Source: Anaspis maculata (taxonomy: Eukaryota > Arthropoda > Insecta > Coleoptera > Scraptiidae). From it: a DNA stretch of 64,000 bases. The stretch is taken from positions 85,693,602-85,757,601 of the forward strand of contig OX421963.1 of NCBI GenBank assembly GCA_949128115.1, given 5' to 3'. Shown here in pieces: positions 10,681 through 22,379 of the stretch; position 1 is the stretch's first letter; each line of letters starts with the position of its first letter. A model generated the notes under the pieces. That model was not told the DNA's origin, did no database searches, and saw nothing but the letters and a program-made list of their open reading frames with translations. Both the position numbers and the translations under genes were made by a program.

Positions 10681-12187
10681 ACTTTGTCTCCAAGTATGTT
10701 TCCTTGGTTTTATTCGCAATGAACACTTCTTACTCTAGTGTGGCAAAGCTTACCACTCCACAAAAGTCATTTTCCCACCTTCATTTAGAATCACTGCAAT
10801 ATTTAGCTTTTTTTGTCTCACTAGTATGAAAAAATTACCGTTCTCACTGCACTAGTACAAAAAGTTGTTTATCGTTCCATTTCCCACGGAACACTTGTTA
10901 TTTCCTTACTTTCTATTGTATATTGAATGATAAGCAAAATTTGGAAACGATCCTCCAAGAAATGTCATCAGTAGATTTCTAATAAGAAGCCGGCGTCCTA
11001 GCGGCCATTTTGACACTATGACACTAAAGCGACAAAACTACAAATTCATGGAAAAAAATTTCGTTCAAATGTATTTTTGGATGGAATAGTTTTTTTTGGC
11101 TGCAACTTCACAGAGAGAAACTGTCAATACGACTCTCAAAAAGTTACTGTTACCACACTAGTCCCAAAAGCTATACCACTTCTCATTTTCGTTCACACGA
11201 AAAACCTGTCATCTTTGCACTGGTGTGATAGAGCTGGTCATTTCTACAAGGAATGCCTAACTGGTCTGTTTCCTGTTTCAGTTGCATTTCCGAAACAGAT
11301 TTCGTTGCCTCACTAGTTTGGACAAATTGCTGTTACAGCCGCACTAGTTCGAGAAGCTATTCCACCACATTTTTTCAGCAAAAAACCGGTGAATATTTTT
11401 GCTCCAGTTTTACATGAATATAGAAAGAAACTTCTGGTAATATGAGTCCTCAGTAATACTATTATCACCGCACTATAGTGCGAAAAGCAACATTTTCTCC
11501 ACTTTTGCTGGCATCAACTATCAACAAGGAAAATTGTGCACTGACCGGCGAAAGAATCGATCAAGAAAATGTTCAACAACTGAACATCAATTTCCACACT
11601 GGTGCAACATCGAACCTCACAATTAACGAACAAATATTGATTTTCACCGCCAGTTGAATTATTTGACAGAATCGTCGCTTTTGGCTCTAATTTGACATGA
11701 TAAATGATGAAGATTGCTTATACTACTCCAAAAAAGACTTAGTCGATTTCGTGCAAGAAGGTATTTTTCAATCTTGTTCTCTTGTTGTTCTTTTTCTTGT
11801 TCTCTGTACTCTGGTTCTGATCTTTTCCCCTTCATATACTCGGGCTGTTTTTCTTTTTCTTGTTCTCTGTACTTTGATTTTGATTTTTCCCCTCCATATT
11901 ATACTCTGCTGTTTTTTCTTCATCTTGTTCTCTACACTTTGGTTTCGCTGTTATTTGCATTAGCGTGATAAAGTGTGGCACTCTCTCAAAGGAAATTTTC
12001 ATCCACTTCAAATCGCGTCCCTTGCAATGATCTCTTGTTATCTCAAGTCACAAAAAAATTACCATTACATTACCACAGCCCTAGTGCAAAAACCTACATT
12101 TTCATTTTGCTTTCCAGCCTTCATTCCTATTTTTTTCATGAAACAGCTCTTCTCCCAGGCTCCAGTTTCACAAAATATATCAGTTGT

Positions 12188-13051
12188 CAATGAAAATGAG
12201 GAATCCCACACGTCAGACCGATCGAGCACCACCATCGAAACCCAACAGACACGTGTTTCGACCTATTTGGGTCTCATTAGTGTTGAGGCATACGAGGCGG
12301 ATGCTCGATGGTCTGACGTCTCGGAATCCAATATATCAACTCACCGCAGACTACGTAAAGAGCGTAATCTCTTTCATCAATGTAGAAGGTCGGTGGTTGG
12401 TGTGGTTGGCTTACTAAGGCCTCCGCGGCCACTTGTTGCCTCCGCATAAACATTGCGGTATGCCGATCATAGATGGCGCTGCACGGGAGTCTCACTCGTG
12501 AGTACTCTGCGGTGAGTTGATACAGCGTGTTCAACAATGATTATCCTTGCCGCCTTTCCGAAATTTGGCCCGCATTAGACATGCGCCGCTTCAATGAAAT
12601 CATTTTACAATACTGTAGTAACGAAGTTGATAGACGTCACGTCATACTGACTGATATCAAATTTTAGGTTAACAGTGACGGCTCTGACTGCTGGTAAATA
12701 GTCAACAAGCAACCTGACAGAACGGGAACGGATCTGCCGTCAATGCCGTCACTGTTGACCTCAGATTTTTCATCAGTCGATGTGACGTGACGTCCATCAA
12801 TTTCGTTACTACGGTATTCCAAAATGATTTCACTGAAGCGGAGCATGTCTAATGTGGGCCAAATTTCGAAAAGGCGGCAAGGACAATCATTGTTGAACAC
12901 GCTGTATATTGGATTCCGAGAGCCAGACCATCGAACATCCGCCTCGTATGCCGCAACACAGATGAGACCCAAATGGGTCGAAACACGTGTCTGTTGGGTT
13001 TCGATGGTGGTGCTCAGTCGGTCTGGCGTGTAGGATTCCTAATTTTCATTG
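12188..13051. repeat. 0.86-kb palindrome (foldback element)
   Basis: The left end CAATGAAAAT(G/T)AGGAATCC at 12188 is inverted at the right end (ATTTTCATTG ends at 13051). The arms match through GACACGTGTTTCGACC, GAGGCGGATG and GACGTCACGTCA, down to the loop near 12680-12740. Similarity looks like about 85-90%. The left arm carries an extra 187 bp, fully explained by a TA-flanked MITE at 12336-12520. Confidence 0.88.
12336..12520. mobile_element. TA-flanked MITE nested in a palindrome arm
   Basis: The ends TCAACTCACCGCAGA (12336) and TCTGCGGTGAGTTGA (ending 12520) are exact 15-bp inverted repeats. The element is flanked by TA at 12334-12335 and 12521-12522. The opposite palindrome arm at 12901-12920 holds the uninterrupted site, with a single TA. 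A TA duplication is the hallmark of Tc1/mariner-type transposition. The element is 185 bp and non-coding. Confidence 0.9.
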
Positions 13052-13054
13052 TTA

Positions 13055-13354
13055 ATGAAACTTTGCTTTACAGAGAAAGCGCGAAACCTTTGTACATCAA
13101 ACGTCTCAGTTACTCTTTCAGGTTGACCAGGGATTCGGACAATCAACATACTCCTTTGTAACTGGGCCACAGTTTCAGCTACTTTGTGTGAACGTGACCT
13201 TCCACAAGAAGGCTGGAACGCTGGCCCAATAAAAAAGTGTTTTGGTTGTCTGCACTGTTGTTGAACCTGATGAAGTGATTGGATTCACAGAAGTCATCGC
13301 AACCAAATGAAAATCTACAAGTACGATAGTCACAAGTCAAAAAATTACTTTTAT
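13055..13354. other. Unassigned stretch with open frame
   Basis: A frame from about 13083 lacks stops for roughly 45 codons (GFGQSTYSFVTG, FQLLCVNVTF) but shows no family that I recognise. It lies between the palindrome and the next CACTAGTG motif. It may simply be repeat DNA. Confidence 0.3.
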
Positions 13355-13950
13355 TCCGCATTAGCGCGGAAAGCTACTTTTACCCATTTCTACTACTAAG
13401 AAAACTTACGTTATTTGCGCACTAGTTCCACAAAACCTTGCAGTCCCCAAAAAAAAATTCTCCAGATAAATTTATCCGTTTTTAGTTGCATTCTTTTGAG
13501 AAGAATTTTTTCATCGCAATAATCAGAAAGAAGTGGTTGTTAAAACTGCACTCGAGAAAAAAGTAATGGTTATTACCGCACTATAGCACGAAAAACTCCT
13601 TTTTCTTTTCTTTCACACCTCAAGTCTTTTTTCTAATTAAAATAATAGCCTTAAAAAAAAATAGTTATCTTAAGAACGCAAAGGCTCCAAATTCACGTAA
13701 TGTCTTAAAAACTGCCAATACTAGTGTCACAAAATAACGTCCACCACCGCACTAGTGCGACAAGCTAGTTGTTCTCACCATTATTAGCACAAAGCGCTTT
13801 AATATTTCCGCCGTGGTGTGACAAAACTTGGCACTTCCCAAGACGTAATCAGTTTTCTCGCCTTCAGTTGTATTTTTTTACAAACATTTTGTGTCTCGTC
13901 AGTAAGAATGGCTGGTCATGATTGCACTAGTGCGAAAAGATTTTTTAATC

Positions 13951-14279
13951 CAGTGGAGTATTTATGGGGATGGCATGGGGGGCATGTGCCCCTCCACATC
14001 GATCTGTGATGATGATAATAATCATAAGAAGGTATACCGGCAAAAGAACAGGCGCGCTCCAATGATGTTGGGAATTTGAAAATGTATACCTAATTTAGTT
14101 GTTCTACACAATAATATCACTATTAGTCCAAATGCTTGCTGTTTATTGATGGATTGAGGCATTTTGTCTGCCTTCTGTTCAACCTCTTCCCCCCCTCGCA
14201 AACACCTTCTCACGAATCTTTATTTAAAAAAAATTCACCTTGCCCCCCCCCCCATCCCAAATCTCTAAGTACGCCACTG
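13951..14279. mobile_element. Non-autonomous hAT element (MITE)
   Basis: The ends CAGTGGAGTATTTA and (inverted) CAGTGGCGTACTTA fit the CAGTGGCGTA ends of many hAT elements. The element is flanked by a perfect 8-bp duplication, TTTTAATC, at 13943-13950 and 14280-14287. The interior has G- and C-runs near each end (GGCATGGGGGGCATG and a 13-C run) and no transposase. The intact duplication suggests a fairly recent insertion. Confidence 0.92.
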
Positions 14280-14500
14280 TTTTAATCTCTTTATTCTTTT
14301 CTCACTTTCAGTCACATCTTTAGATGAAGTTGTCTTCTTCAAGGCTCTAATTTCACAAAATGTTTGCTGAAAATTGTTCACAACCGTATCACAACTATAA
14401 TGAAGTTTTAGCGCACTAGTGCGAAAAGCTACCCATTTTTTCTCTTTATCTCTACTCGCGCGGAGCACTTGCTATTTTCGCACTAGTGTGGCATAATTCA

Positions 14501-14872
14501 ACAGATCTCAACAAAAGAATAATTTTCCCGTTTTCAGTCTTGTTTTTTTGAATAGTTTTCCTTGTCTTATTGATCTCAAAAAATGACTTTTTTCCTATAA
14601 AGCTTCAAAGCTACCAAACTGAAAAAGCTGAGCTAAAATGAAAGAAATTCTCTCATTATTACCTTCAGTTGCATTTTTTTTCAATTAATCTTTTATGAAG
14701 GGTTGCTAAGGCCACTGATGAAGGGGATCAGTAGGATAGACTTCTAGTACTTTTTTTTCAGAACAGAAAAATTCAAATTTGGCTTGCGATTTTTCTAAAG
14801 AGAGATGCATGAGCTATGCTTAACATCCAAATGTCCCAAAATTCCTCGGAAATTGGGGATAATTTGGAAATC
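14501..14872. other. AT-rich spacer
   Basis: A degenerate continuation of the preceding repeat array without a clear CACTAGTG core. No coding frame was seen. Confidence 0.4.
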
Positions 14873-14874
14873 TA

Positions 14875-17294
14875 TACTGACGGACAAAATTAGCGTTACA
14901 CTTTTTTAAAATATTGGCGAAGACGAACCCGTTAACAGATTCTCTCAAAATTTTTCGAGGAGCAAGCTTGAAGTGTTTTCTTCAAGTCCACAATCGCGCA
15001 AAGACGTGGTCCGCAAGATAACTGAGTTGTACGATCTGAAAGGTAGATATAACCAGAAACCATTTTCGTAGAATTTTCCAACACATTCAAGAGATCTTCC
15101 TAAGGCTGCAGAAAAGGTAGTTCTCACTTAAAATCGTGTCAGTAGGTGGTTCATACCCTTTGTAGTCTTCCTGCATGATTTAAACAGCACAAAATGTTCA
15201 CCCACTCAGTGTTAGTTCTTTGTTTAATGAAATGAGAGAATTTCCGTATGATTTTCAAAAATGCTTTGTGTAATTGGAAAATATGTTTTTCACGTACTTG
15301 AGAAGGTAATGCAGCAGCAAATGGTTAAAAACATTTCTTGTCTCCTTCGCAACCTCTTCATGTGGTAAGTCATTTCCTTACCATCAGCTGATAAACCGTT
15401 GTCGAAAGAATCAAAACAGTCCCGGTGATACCTCAAGTTTCATTGAAACCTCAGAGCGCCATCGGCTTGGTATCCGACCCTCGAGGTCCTCGATTAACCA
15501 TAATTTAACATCTTGTTGGTACCCTCTACAAGAATGGTGAAGAAAGCAGATTTTCTCGAACTCGTTCAAAAAAATGCTTTTTCATTTGCCACTTATCCGA
15601 TCTGTATGGTCAAATACACAAAAAATCCTCATCTTGTGTTTTGAAGTCAATTTTTGTGACTTCCGTGCATCAACTTGCACCCAGTGCAACTTTGAGGATT
15701 TTTGTCGCATTTTATTCATCGTTCGTCAAGAGAAACCTCGATGCCTTCATTCATCAACGTAATCATGAAAATGCATAGACAGTTCCTCAGAGTCACGCAA
15801 TCAGCCTTCATTTTGGATGTTGCAATGGGTTTTCCCAGGTGCGAACAGCCGGTCGGGTTGGCGGGTTGCTATGCTAGAGTACGTGGCTCGTACCCAGGAA
15901 GTTTTTGAAAGTTTATTCGTCATTCTGTGCAACCAAAGGAGCCTTCCAAGGACTGGTGGTAACTCGTATTTCGAGAACAAAGGTCTACCTGAAGATTTTC
16001 AATCTTTGCAATCCTGTCGTTGATAATTTTGCAAAATGTGAATCATACCTTTCATTATTGTAAATTAACAACAATTAATAAGGTACTGCTGCCTGATCCT
16101 GACGTTGACGCTTGTCAGAAAAAAATATTCAAGCGATACAAAATTACCAACGATAGGATTGCAAGGATTGAAAATCTTCGGGTAGACCTTTGCTCTCGAA
16201 ATACGAGTTACCACAAGTCCTTAGAAGGCTCCTTTGGTTGCGCAGAATGACGAATAAACTTTCAAAAACTTCCTGGGTACGAGCCACGTACTCTAGCATA
16301 GCAACCCGCCAACCCGACCGGCTGTTCGCACCTGGGAAAACCCATTGCAACATCCAAAATAAAGGCTGATTGCGTGACTCTGAGGAACTGTGTATGCATT
16401 TTCATGATTACGTTGATGAATGAAGGCATCGAGGTTTCTCTTGACGAACGATGAATAAAATGCGATAAAAATCCTAAAAGTTGCACTGGGTGCAAGTTGA
16501 TGCACGGAAGTCACAAAAATTGACTTCAAAACACAAGATGAGGATTTTTTGTGCATTTGACCATACAGAGCGGATAAGTGGCAAATGAAAAAGCATTTTT
16601 TCGAGCGAGTTTGAGAAAATCTGCTTCCTTTACCATTCTTGTACAGGGTACCAACAAGGTGTTGAATTATGGTTAATCGAGGACCTCGAGGGTCGGATAT
16701 CAAGCCGATGGCGCTCTGAGGTTCCAATGAACCTTCAGGTATCACCGGGACTGTTTCGATTCTTTCGACAACGGATTATCAGCTCATGGTAAGGAAATGA
16801 CTTACCACATGAAGAGGTTGCGAAGGAGACAAGAAATTTTCTCAATCATTTTCTGCTGCATTACTTTCTCAAGTACGTAAAAAACAGATTTTCAAATTAC
16901 ACGAAGCATTTTTGGAAATCATATGGACATTTTCTCATTGCATTGAACAAAGAACTAACACCGAGTGGGTGAACATTTTCTACGGTTTAAATCATGCAGG
17001 AAGACTACAGAGGGTATGAACCACCTACTGACATGATATTAAGTGAAAACCATCTCTTCTGCAGCCTTAGGAAGATCTCTTGAATGTGTTGGAAAATTCT
17101 ACGAAAATGGTTTCTGGTCATTTCTACCTTTCAGCCGTACAACTCAGTCATCTTGCGGACCACGTCTTTGCGCGTTCGTGGACTTGAGGAAAACACTTCA
17201 AGCTTGCTCCTCGAAAATTTTTGGAAAAATCTGTTGACGGGTTCGTCTGTGCCAGTTTTTTGAAAAAGTGTAACGCTAATTTTGTCCGTCAGTA
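14875..17294. mobile_element. 2.4-kb foldback element with mariner-like ends
   Basis: Both ends read TACTGACGGACAAAATTAGCG inward, and TA dinucleotides flank at 14873-14874 and 17295-17296, as for Tc1/mariner elements. The inverted arms extend about 1.16 kb each to a ~100-bp loop (about 16036-16136), so the whole element is one giant imperfect palindrome. Matching landmarks are AGATCTTCCTAAGGCTGCAG in the left arm against its inverse near 17070, and the CCAGTGCAACTTT region near 15680 against 16490. Each arm carries an open frame of about 68 residues (MLQWVFPGANSRSGWRVAML), present on opposite strands. I do not recognise it as a transposase. Transcription through it would give a long hairpin RNA. 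Confidence 0.88.
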
Positions 17295-17600
17295 TATAAG
17301 CATCGCCCATCACACATGTCCCTGACTGAAGTGGCATGCCAAGTTTGATTTTTTCATCTTCAAGAAAAAGGTACTAGTATTCCATAATAATCCACTTTTT
17401 CAGTCGCAGCAGGAGACCCTCAAGCTCCAATTTGAAAAAATAAATGATGCATATTACAAACTGTCGACATTATTAGGTATATTTTGCTACAAATTTGCGT
17501 GGGGTATACTAACAATTGAAATATGAACGTTTCAACAGGCACTATTTATTACTGCATACTACTAATTTACAAGTCACATAAACTGTCGTACTCAGAAATC

Positions 17601-18330
17601 GCACTCTGTTGTTTTTCCTTACTTTTACTTTCCCGGCCCACCCACGAACACGGAGGGAAAGTATTGTAATCGTGCAGAAAAAAAGTTTCGAGATTTCACC
17701 GGATATATCCGTTTTGAGGTCCTCCAAGACGATTAAGACCATTTTCAGAATGATGTCTGTCTGTGTGTGTGTGTGTATGTGTGTATGTGTGTGTGTGTGT
17801 CTGTCTGTGATCTTCCACGATAACTGCCGTAACGTTGACTGGATCGACTTGATATTTGGTATACAAACATGGTTGTTTCCTGAAAAGAGCCCATTAGTTT
17901 TTGGCTGTCATCTGTCAAACCCAACTGTCACTATCATCAAATGTCAGAAGCTATATCTCACGGAACTCAACTTGCAATATGTCATTTGAAAGCCCTTGAA
18001 AAACTGTATTCAGAACAGTTGGAAACATTGCCCTATCTGTCATCTGTCAAATAATAAAAAATGTTAAAGTTCAAAACTTTACCAATTGATTATTCAAAAT
18101 CTATCCGATGGATTGGAACCAGATTTGGCAGGAAGCAACACAACAAAAGAGTCAAATTGAGGCCGCAGTTGCAGTTTTCCACCATTCTCCAGTTGAGCGT
18201 AATGAATTTTCGAAATTTCTCCTGGCCGTTGCCACTCAGGAGGGGCTCTCGCCGGTGTTTCGACCAGCACGACTCGCTTTTGTAGCAGGACTACACTCAA
18301 AAATTTATTCCTGCTCGGGGATCGACTTTT
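17601..18330 (+). repeat. Dispersed repeat family, copy A with GT microsatellite
   Basis: Shares in order with 30150-30560: GGGAAGTATTGT (GGGAAAGTATTGT here), CGGATATATCC, TTTTGAGGTCC(C/T)CCAAGACGATTAA, ATCTGTCATCTGTCAAATAAT and ATGGATTGGAACCA. This copy has an internal segment of about 290 bp, including the GT repeat, that the other lacks. Non-coding and family unknown. Confidence 0.8.
17757..17809 (+). repeat. Imperfect (TG)n/(CTGT)n microsatellite
   Basis: A run of TG with interspersed CTG and TATG units, starting and ending with CTGTCTGT. Confidence 0.9.
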
Positions 18331-20902
18331 TTTTGGAAATTTCAACTGATATCGAAAGTAGATTGTATTGAGCGTCGTGCAGGTCTATTTTCAGAGTTGA
18401 CACGGTTTCGGTTTCCCGACTGTAATTTTTTCAAAATGAAATTTGCACATTCCGTGAATTTGAGAAAAACGCAATGCAAACTTCTACATGCGGTAAGCCC
18501 CACGAAATATCAATTTTAGGTGCAGACATGCTGTGAATAAAAGTTAGAGAAAAGATTGAGCTAATTTTTGAAGGAAAAAGTTTCGAAATCGGATCAACAG
18601 TTGCCGAGTTTTCCTCTCTGGAAAAACTGCAAATTTTCCAACTTTTTATTCCGTGAACAGATTTCTTGGAATGTTTCTTTTAGAGAATAGATAACTGGTT
18701 CTTGAACATTTTCCAATAATTTCTCTCCAATTTCCCGGAAATTTTCCTCCTGAAAATATAAAACCACTCATGCGATCGTACAAATTAAGCGGTTCTGTCA
18801 CGATAATTACCGAATTATTGATCCGATCAAATCGAAATCAGGTACGGAGGCCTAAGTTCAGCCTGGAATGTTCTGATTAGACTTTGGGTGGATGATTTTG
18901 ATCGGAAGCCCTCAGGTGGCACATTGGGTCTGGGTTTGTCTGCCCAAGCTCTAAATTGAAAATATAGAGTTGAAATTTGACACAAAGATGCAGTGAAAGT
19001 TTTCAATCAAGTTTTTGTAATTTCATCATCATATCTGAAGTAGGAACAAAAATTTCAATAAGGAACCAGCATTGCATTTTTGAGATATCACAACAGTTAG
19101 CTACCTAGTTCTACCTTTTGGATCATTTCATCACCTTGGAAAACTGACCTAACCTGTCATTTTTTCTGTCCGCTCAACAATGGATGCAGGATGCTCGCTA
19201 AACGCTCGACTAAATAGAATTTTTTCATCAATTTCCAAATCGAATCGCCCCCTCCCGAAGGGACACTTCGATCAAAATCATTACTGACGTCTCTGGATAC
19301 CGCCGGGAAAGTTTTGTGTCGCCCCACAACAGATTTTTTACTGAGGTGACTCTCCTCTCCAATGCTGAGCCGAGCCGCTTCTTCAATACCCGTTTCTACA
19401 TTCCAGAATATTCTGGACACCTCCTGGGAAACCCATCGAGGTTTTATAGGCTTCGCGAATAATAATAATAATAAAAATGGCTTTATACAATAGAAGGTGG
19501 GCGGTATTCGTATGTAATACACCGATAGGTGAAGTGTATTATCGCTACATCGAGGATTTTCACGAGGGGATCCGAGTGTAAATCGATATATAAAGCGATA
19601 ATATATCGAACCTAGAGGTGTATTTGTTGAGACAATTAACCGAACAAAACTAAAAATCTTCATAAAAAAGTGAAAACTACTCGAATGTTCATACACTTGA
19701 ACGGCCTACTATTTCAAGGAGTGAGATGAATTGTCAGCATAATGCTGCTCTACCATACAGCCACGGAATAATCCGGCGAGCTCATGATGCACGGCTCCTC
19801 CGCCAATTGTGCAGGTGCGTGTGTCTTACTCCCGCATCGTGGTCTCCAGGGAGTCTCGTAATGAAACAGTATTAAAAACAGAAAACAGGACTATTATTAT
19901 GGCGGTGAGCCTTATTATAAGTGCGAAGAGCCACTTTTCCTTATCTCTATTCGCATGAAACGTCTATTGTTTCCGTAGGCATTCATTATTTTATCGAATA
20001 TGACAAGAAAATATTTGGAAAATGGTAAATAAATGCATGCGGCAATTTATTCACCAATCTTTGTTACAAAGCTTTCAACACTTCACTAAATTGTTTTATA
20101 TCAATTTTTACAATTTTCTTGTGTCACAGCACATTTTTGAATATGGGTCTGATCAATTTCAACTGACCAGACCTCACTCACTGACCAGAAACGTATCGTA
20201 GGAGCAATAAGGCCGCGAATGTCGGTACAACCAGCATCCCTCTATTAATTATGACGTCTCGTTTCTCATCATAACTACACTATGGCCAGATCATTTTGTG
20301 GACCTGACACTCATCGGCTTTACTAACGTGTTACTTCTAGTTCTAGGAGTCTATTATTATAAGAGGCCCACACATCAAACGAGTATATATTTATTTAAAT
20401 ATGATCTCACTTCCCATTCTAACCAAAATATGAATAAAAGCCTACATTATTTTTCTGGCTCAGAAAAGTAAAAAACGACGTTGTTTGGATGCCGCCTCCG
20501 GCGGCGAAAAGGCACTCTTTTAAGCAAACCCTTACATTTCCTGTTGGGCGCAGTTTGTTAAACTAAACTTGAAGGCTTCGGGCTTTGAGTAATTCCATAA
20601 ACAAAACTGGAATAAACACTGCGAAATAGCTTGTGATTTCTATGAGGATTCTATGAATGCGTATATTGAAGAAATGCACTGGCAAAATAGCAGGTCAACT
20701 CTTTCGACAGTTTCATTGCGCCGATAGCGGCATGATTTACGAGTTGTTTATCAAACGACTTTTCCAACAGGGAGAAAACCCAAGGACAAAGAGATGGTGA
20801 TTCGAAAACCATATCGTTCTGAATAATCATATCTAGAATAAGTAGAGCAGAAATGCTTTATGAGAGAAAGTTCAATCGCTAAAAATCTCGTTCACCAACA
20901 AC
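18331..20902. other. Unannotated repeat-like and intergenic DNA
   Basis: No convincing gene. A 179-aa open frame on the minus strand (19157-19696) shows no domain. Part of it (CGCCGGGAAAGTTTTG, then CACAAC and AGATTTTTT or GATTTTTTT) recurs near 31420, which points to repeat DNA. A GCCGCCTCCGGCGGC hairpin lies near 20490 without a Helitron-type terminus. Confidence 0.45.
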
Positions 20903-20975
20903 GGTTCCGTAGTGTAGCGGTTATCACGTCTGCTTTACACGCAGAAGGTCCCCGGTTCGATCCCGGGCGGAACCA
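20903..20975 (+). tRNA. trnV-UAC: tRNA-Val (anticodon UAC)
   Basis: A 73-nt cloverleaf. The acceptor GGTTCCG pairs perfectly with CGGAACC, and the discriminator is A (20975). The D-arm carries GTGTAGCGGTTATCAC, the anticodon stem TCTGC/GCAGA encloses TTTACAC with anticodon TAC, and the T-arm CCCGG-TTCGATC-CCGGG is perfect. The A box (TAGTGTAGCGG) and B box (GGTTCGATCCC) needed for RNA polymerase III are intact, and CCA is not encoded, as expected in eukaryotes. There is no intron. All stems are intact, unlike the SINE heads in this window, so it is probably functional. Confidence 0.95.
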
Positions 20976-20989
20976 TGTGGAAACTGTTG

Positions 20990-20996
20990 TTTTTTT
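20990..20996 (+). terminator. RNA polymerase III T-run terminator
   Basis: Seven T residues lie 14 nt after the tRNA-Val 3' end, the usual stop signal for RNA polymerase III. Confidence 0.8.
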
Positions 20997-22379
20997 GTAG
21001 GCTATTGAACTTATGTTTCCTGAAAACACTACATAATAATGAAAATATATCCACTAACAATAGTTGAACAATGAGACATTTATTTTCTTTATAATTATTT
21101 TCTCCTTTCACTCTACACCAATTTCGATGTTGTTCTGATGCTCTGTAGCCTAGCCGGCTTCGACAATACAATTGGGGAGCATAGGCGATCTATCCCTGGT
21201 ACTATGCAACCCATAACACATATCGACCCCTCATTTTAACAACTGTATCACTAGTGCCTTGCGTTCCTTTGCAACTGTCACGTGTTACGGCAAACTCCTT
21301 GGTTACGGATGAGAAAATTAGACTTTTTGTTTTGCATTACATCGTATGTACGTTATATTCGCAAACTGTCTATTTCTAACTGTCTATTTTGGCTCTAGTT
21401 ATTCACTTACCTATAAATGGATTTTGTTAAGAAAAAAGCCAGTAAAGGTCAAAGACGAATGATAAAAGTAACCATTGTGAAAAAAGTCAAGGATACAAAA
21501 ATGAGTTGAAATTGCAAGAAAAACTCTAAGTTCAACGCGACCTTGACTTTGAACTATTGAAGTCCTGCAATACGGAAACATCTATTTTTAAACAGCATCA
21601 CATTTATATTGCAAGTTTTTCTTCTATATTGAATACTCATATCGCCTACTGCTGCATCGCGCGTAAATTATGCCAACAAAACTATCCCGTATACCTACAG
21701 GTACAGGTACATTTCTGACATATCTTCCACGCACAGCATCAGTCCACTTATTACTATGTTAATTCCATTGCACGTTTTTGCTGCCCCGTTTGTGTCACTA
21801 CCAATTATTACCATTTTCAACTCGCATACCTGCTATGTGAAAAAGTACCTAAACGATTTGCTCTGCCATGAATAATGCATCGTCCTGTGTAGCGGACATG
21901 CATGCGGATACGTTATGAAAAAAATATGACAAGTGCGCGTATGTATCCGCAATAATGTGATGAATTAATTTTGCCGCTACGCGGTGCAAAAACCCGCCTC
22001 AGCGTCTCATCTCCGTATTGCGTCGACTTTTTTGCACACACAATTGCCATTAATACCTGTTGCGAAAAGAGGCTGGTGCATCGCCATGGGATATTCGACC
22101 AAGAAGAGGCTTATGCTGTCTCTCTGTCGGCACTGCTGAAATTTCGGCATTTTCAGCAAAGTTTCTTGTCTGATCGCTGGTTGAAGTCTCTTTCTCGAAC
22201 GTCAGAGTTTTGCCATTGTTTTCAGTTTGACACCCACCCACAAGCGATTGACTTGAGGGAGTTAACTGACAATTGAAAGGCCCGTTGATGGAAATTAGCC
22301 TAGTAGTCAATCCGATGAAAATTACCTGATGCTGACAGAATCAAAAACACTCGAGAGCCAAACCGCAGTATAACTTATA
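20997..22379. other. Unannotated intergenic DNA
   Basis: AT-rich with scattered short ORFs. The longest (about 100 aa from 21971) has no recognised domain. No repeat structure was seen. Confidence 0.45.

Larger units (their letters stand above)
10730..14500. repeat. Array of dispersed CACTAGTG-type palindromic motifs
   Basis: About 18 variants of CGCACTAGTGCGAAAAGCT occur at irregular spacing: 10732, 10818, 10847, 11153, 11215, 11307, 11339, 11467, 12076, 13355, 13416, 13575, 13714, 13746, 13808, 13922, 14410 and 14476. The core is a 12-bp perfect palindrome, usually preceded by TTACC or TTAT and followed by AAAAGCT. Flanks between motifs share weak similarity (CAGTTGCATTTTTTT, ACTTGTTATT), so this is probably a very diverged tandem repeat of about 100 bp or a multiple of it. 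It is split by the palindrome at 12188-13051 and the hAT MITE at 13951-14279. Confidence 0.75.

Noticed and set aside
10730..14500. Regularly spaced palindromes considered as a CRISPR-like array
   Set aside because: Spacing is irregular, copies are diverged, there are no cas genes, and the genome is eukaryotic.
19157..19696. 179-codon open frame on the minus strand
   Set aside because: No recognisable domain. Part of the sequence recurs near 31420 as non-coding repeat, and it has a low-complexity Leu/Ile tract.
20480..20530. GCCGCCTCCGGCGGC hairpin as a Helitron 3' end
   Set aside because: No CTRR terminus follows within the usual distance and no matching 5' TC end was found.
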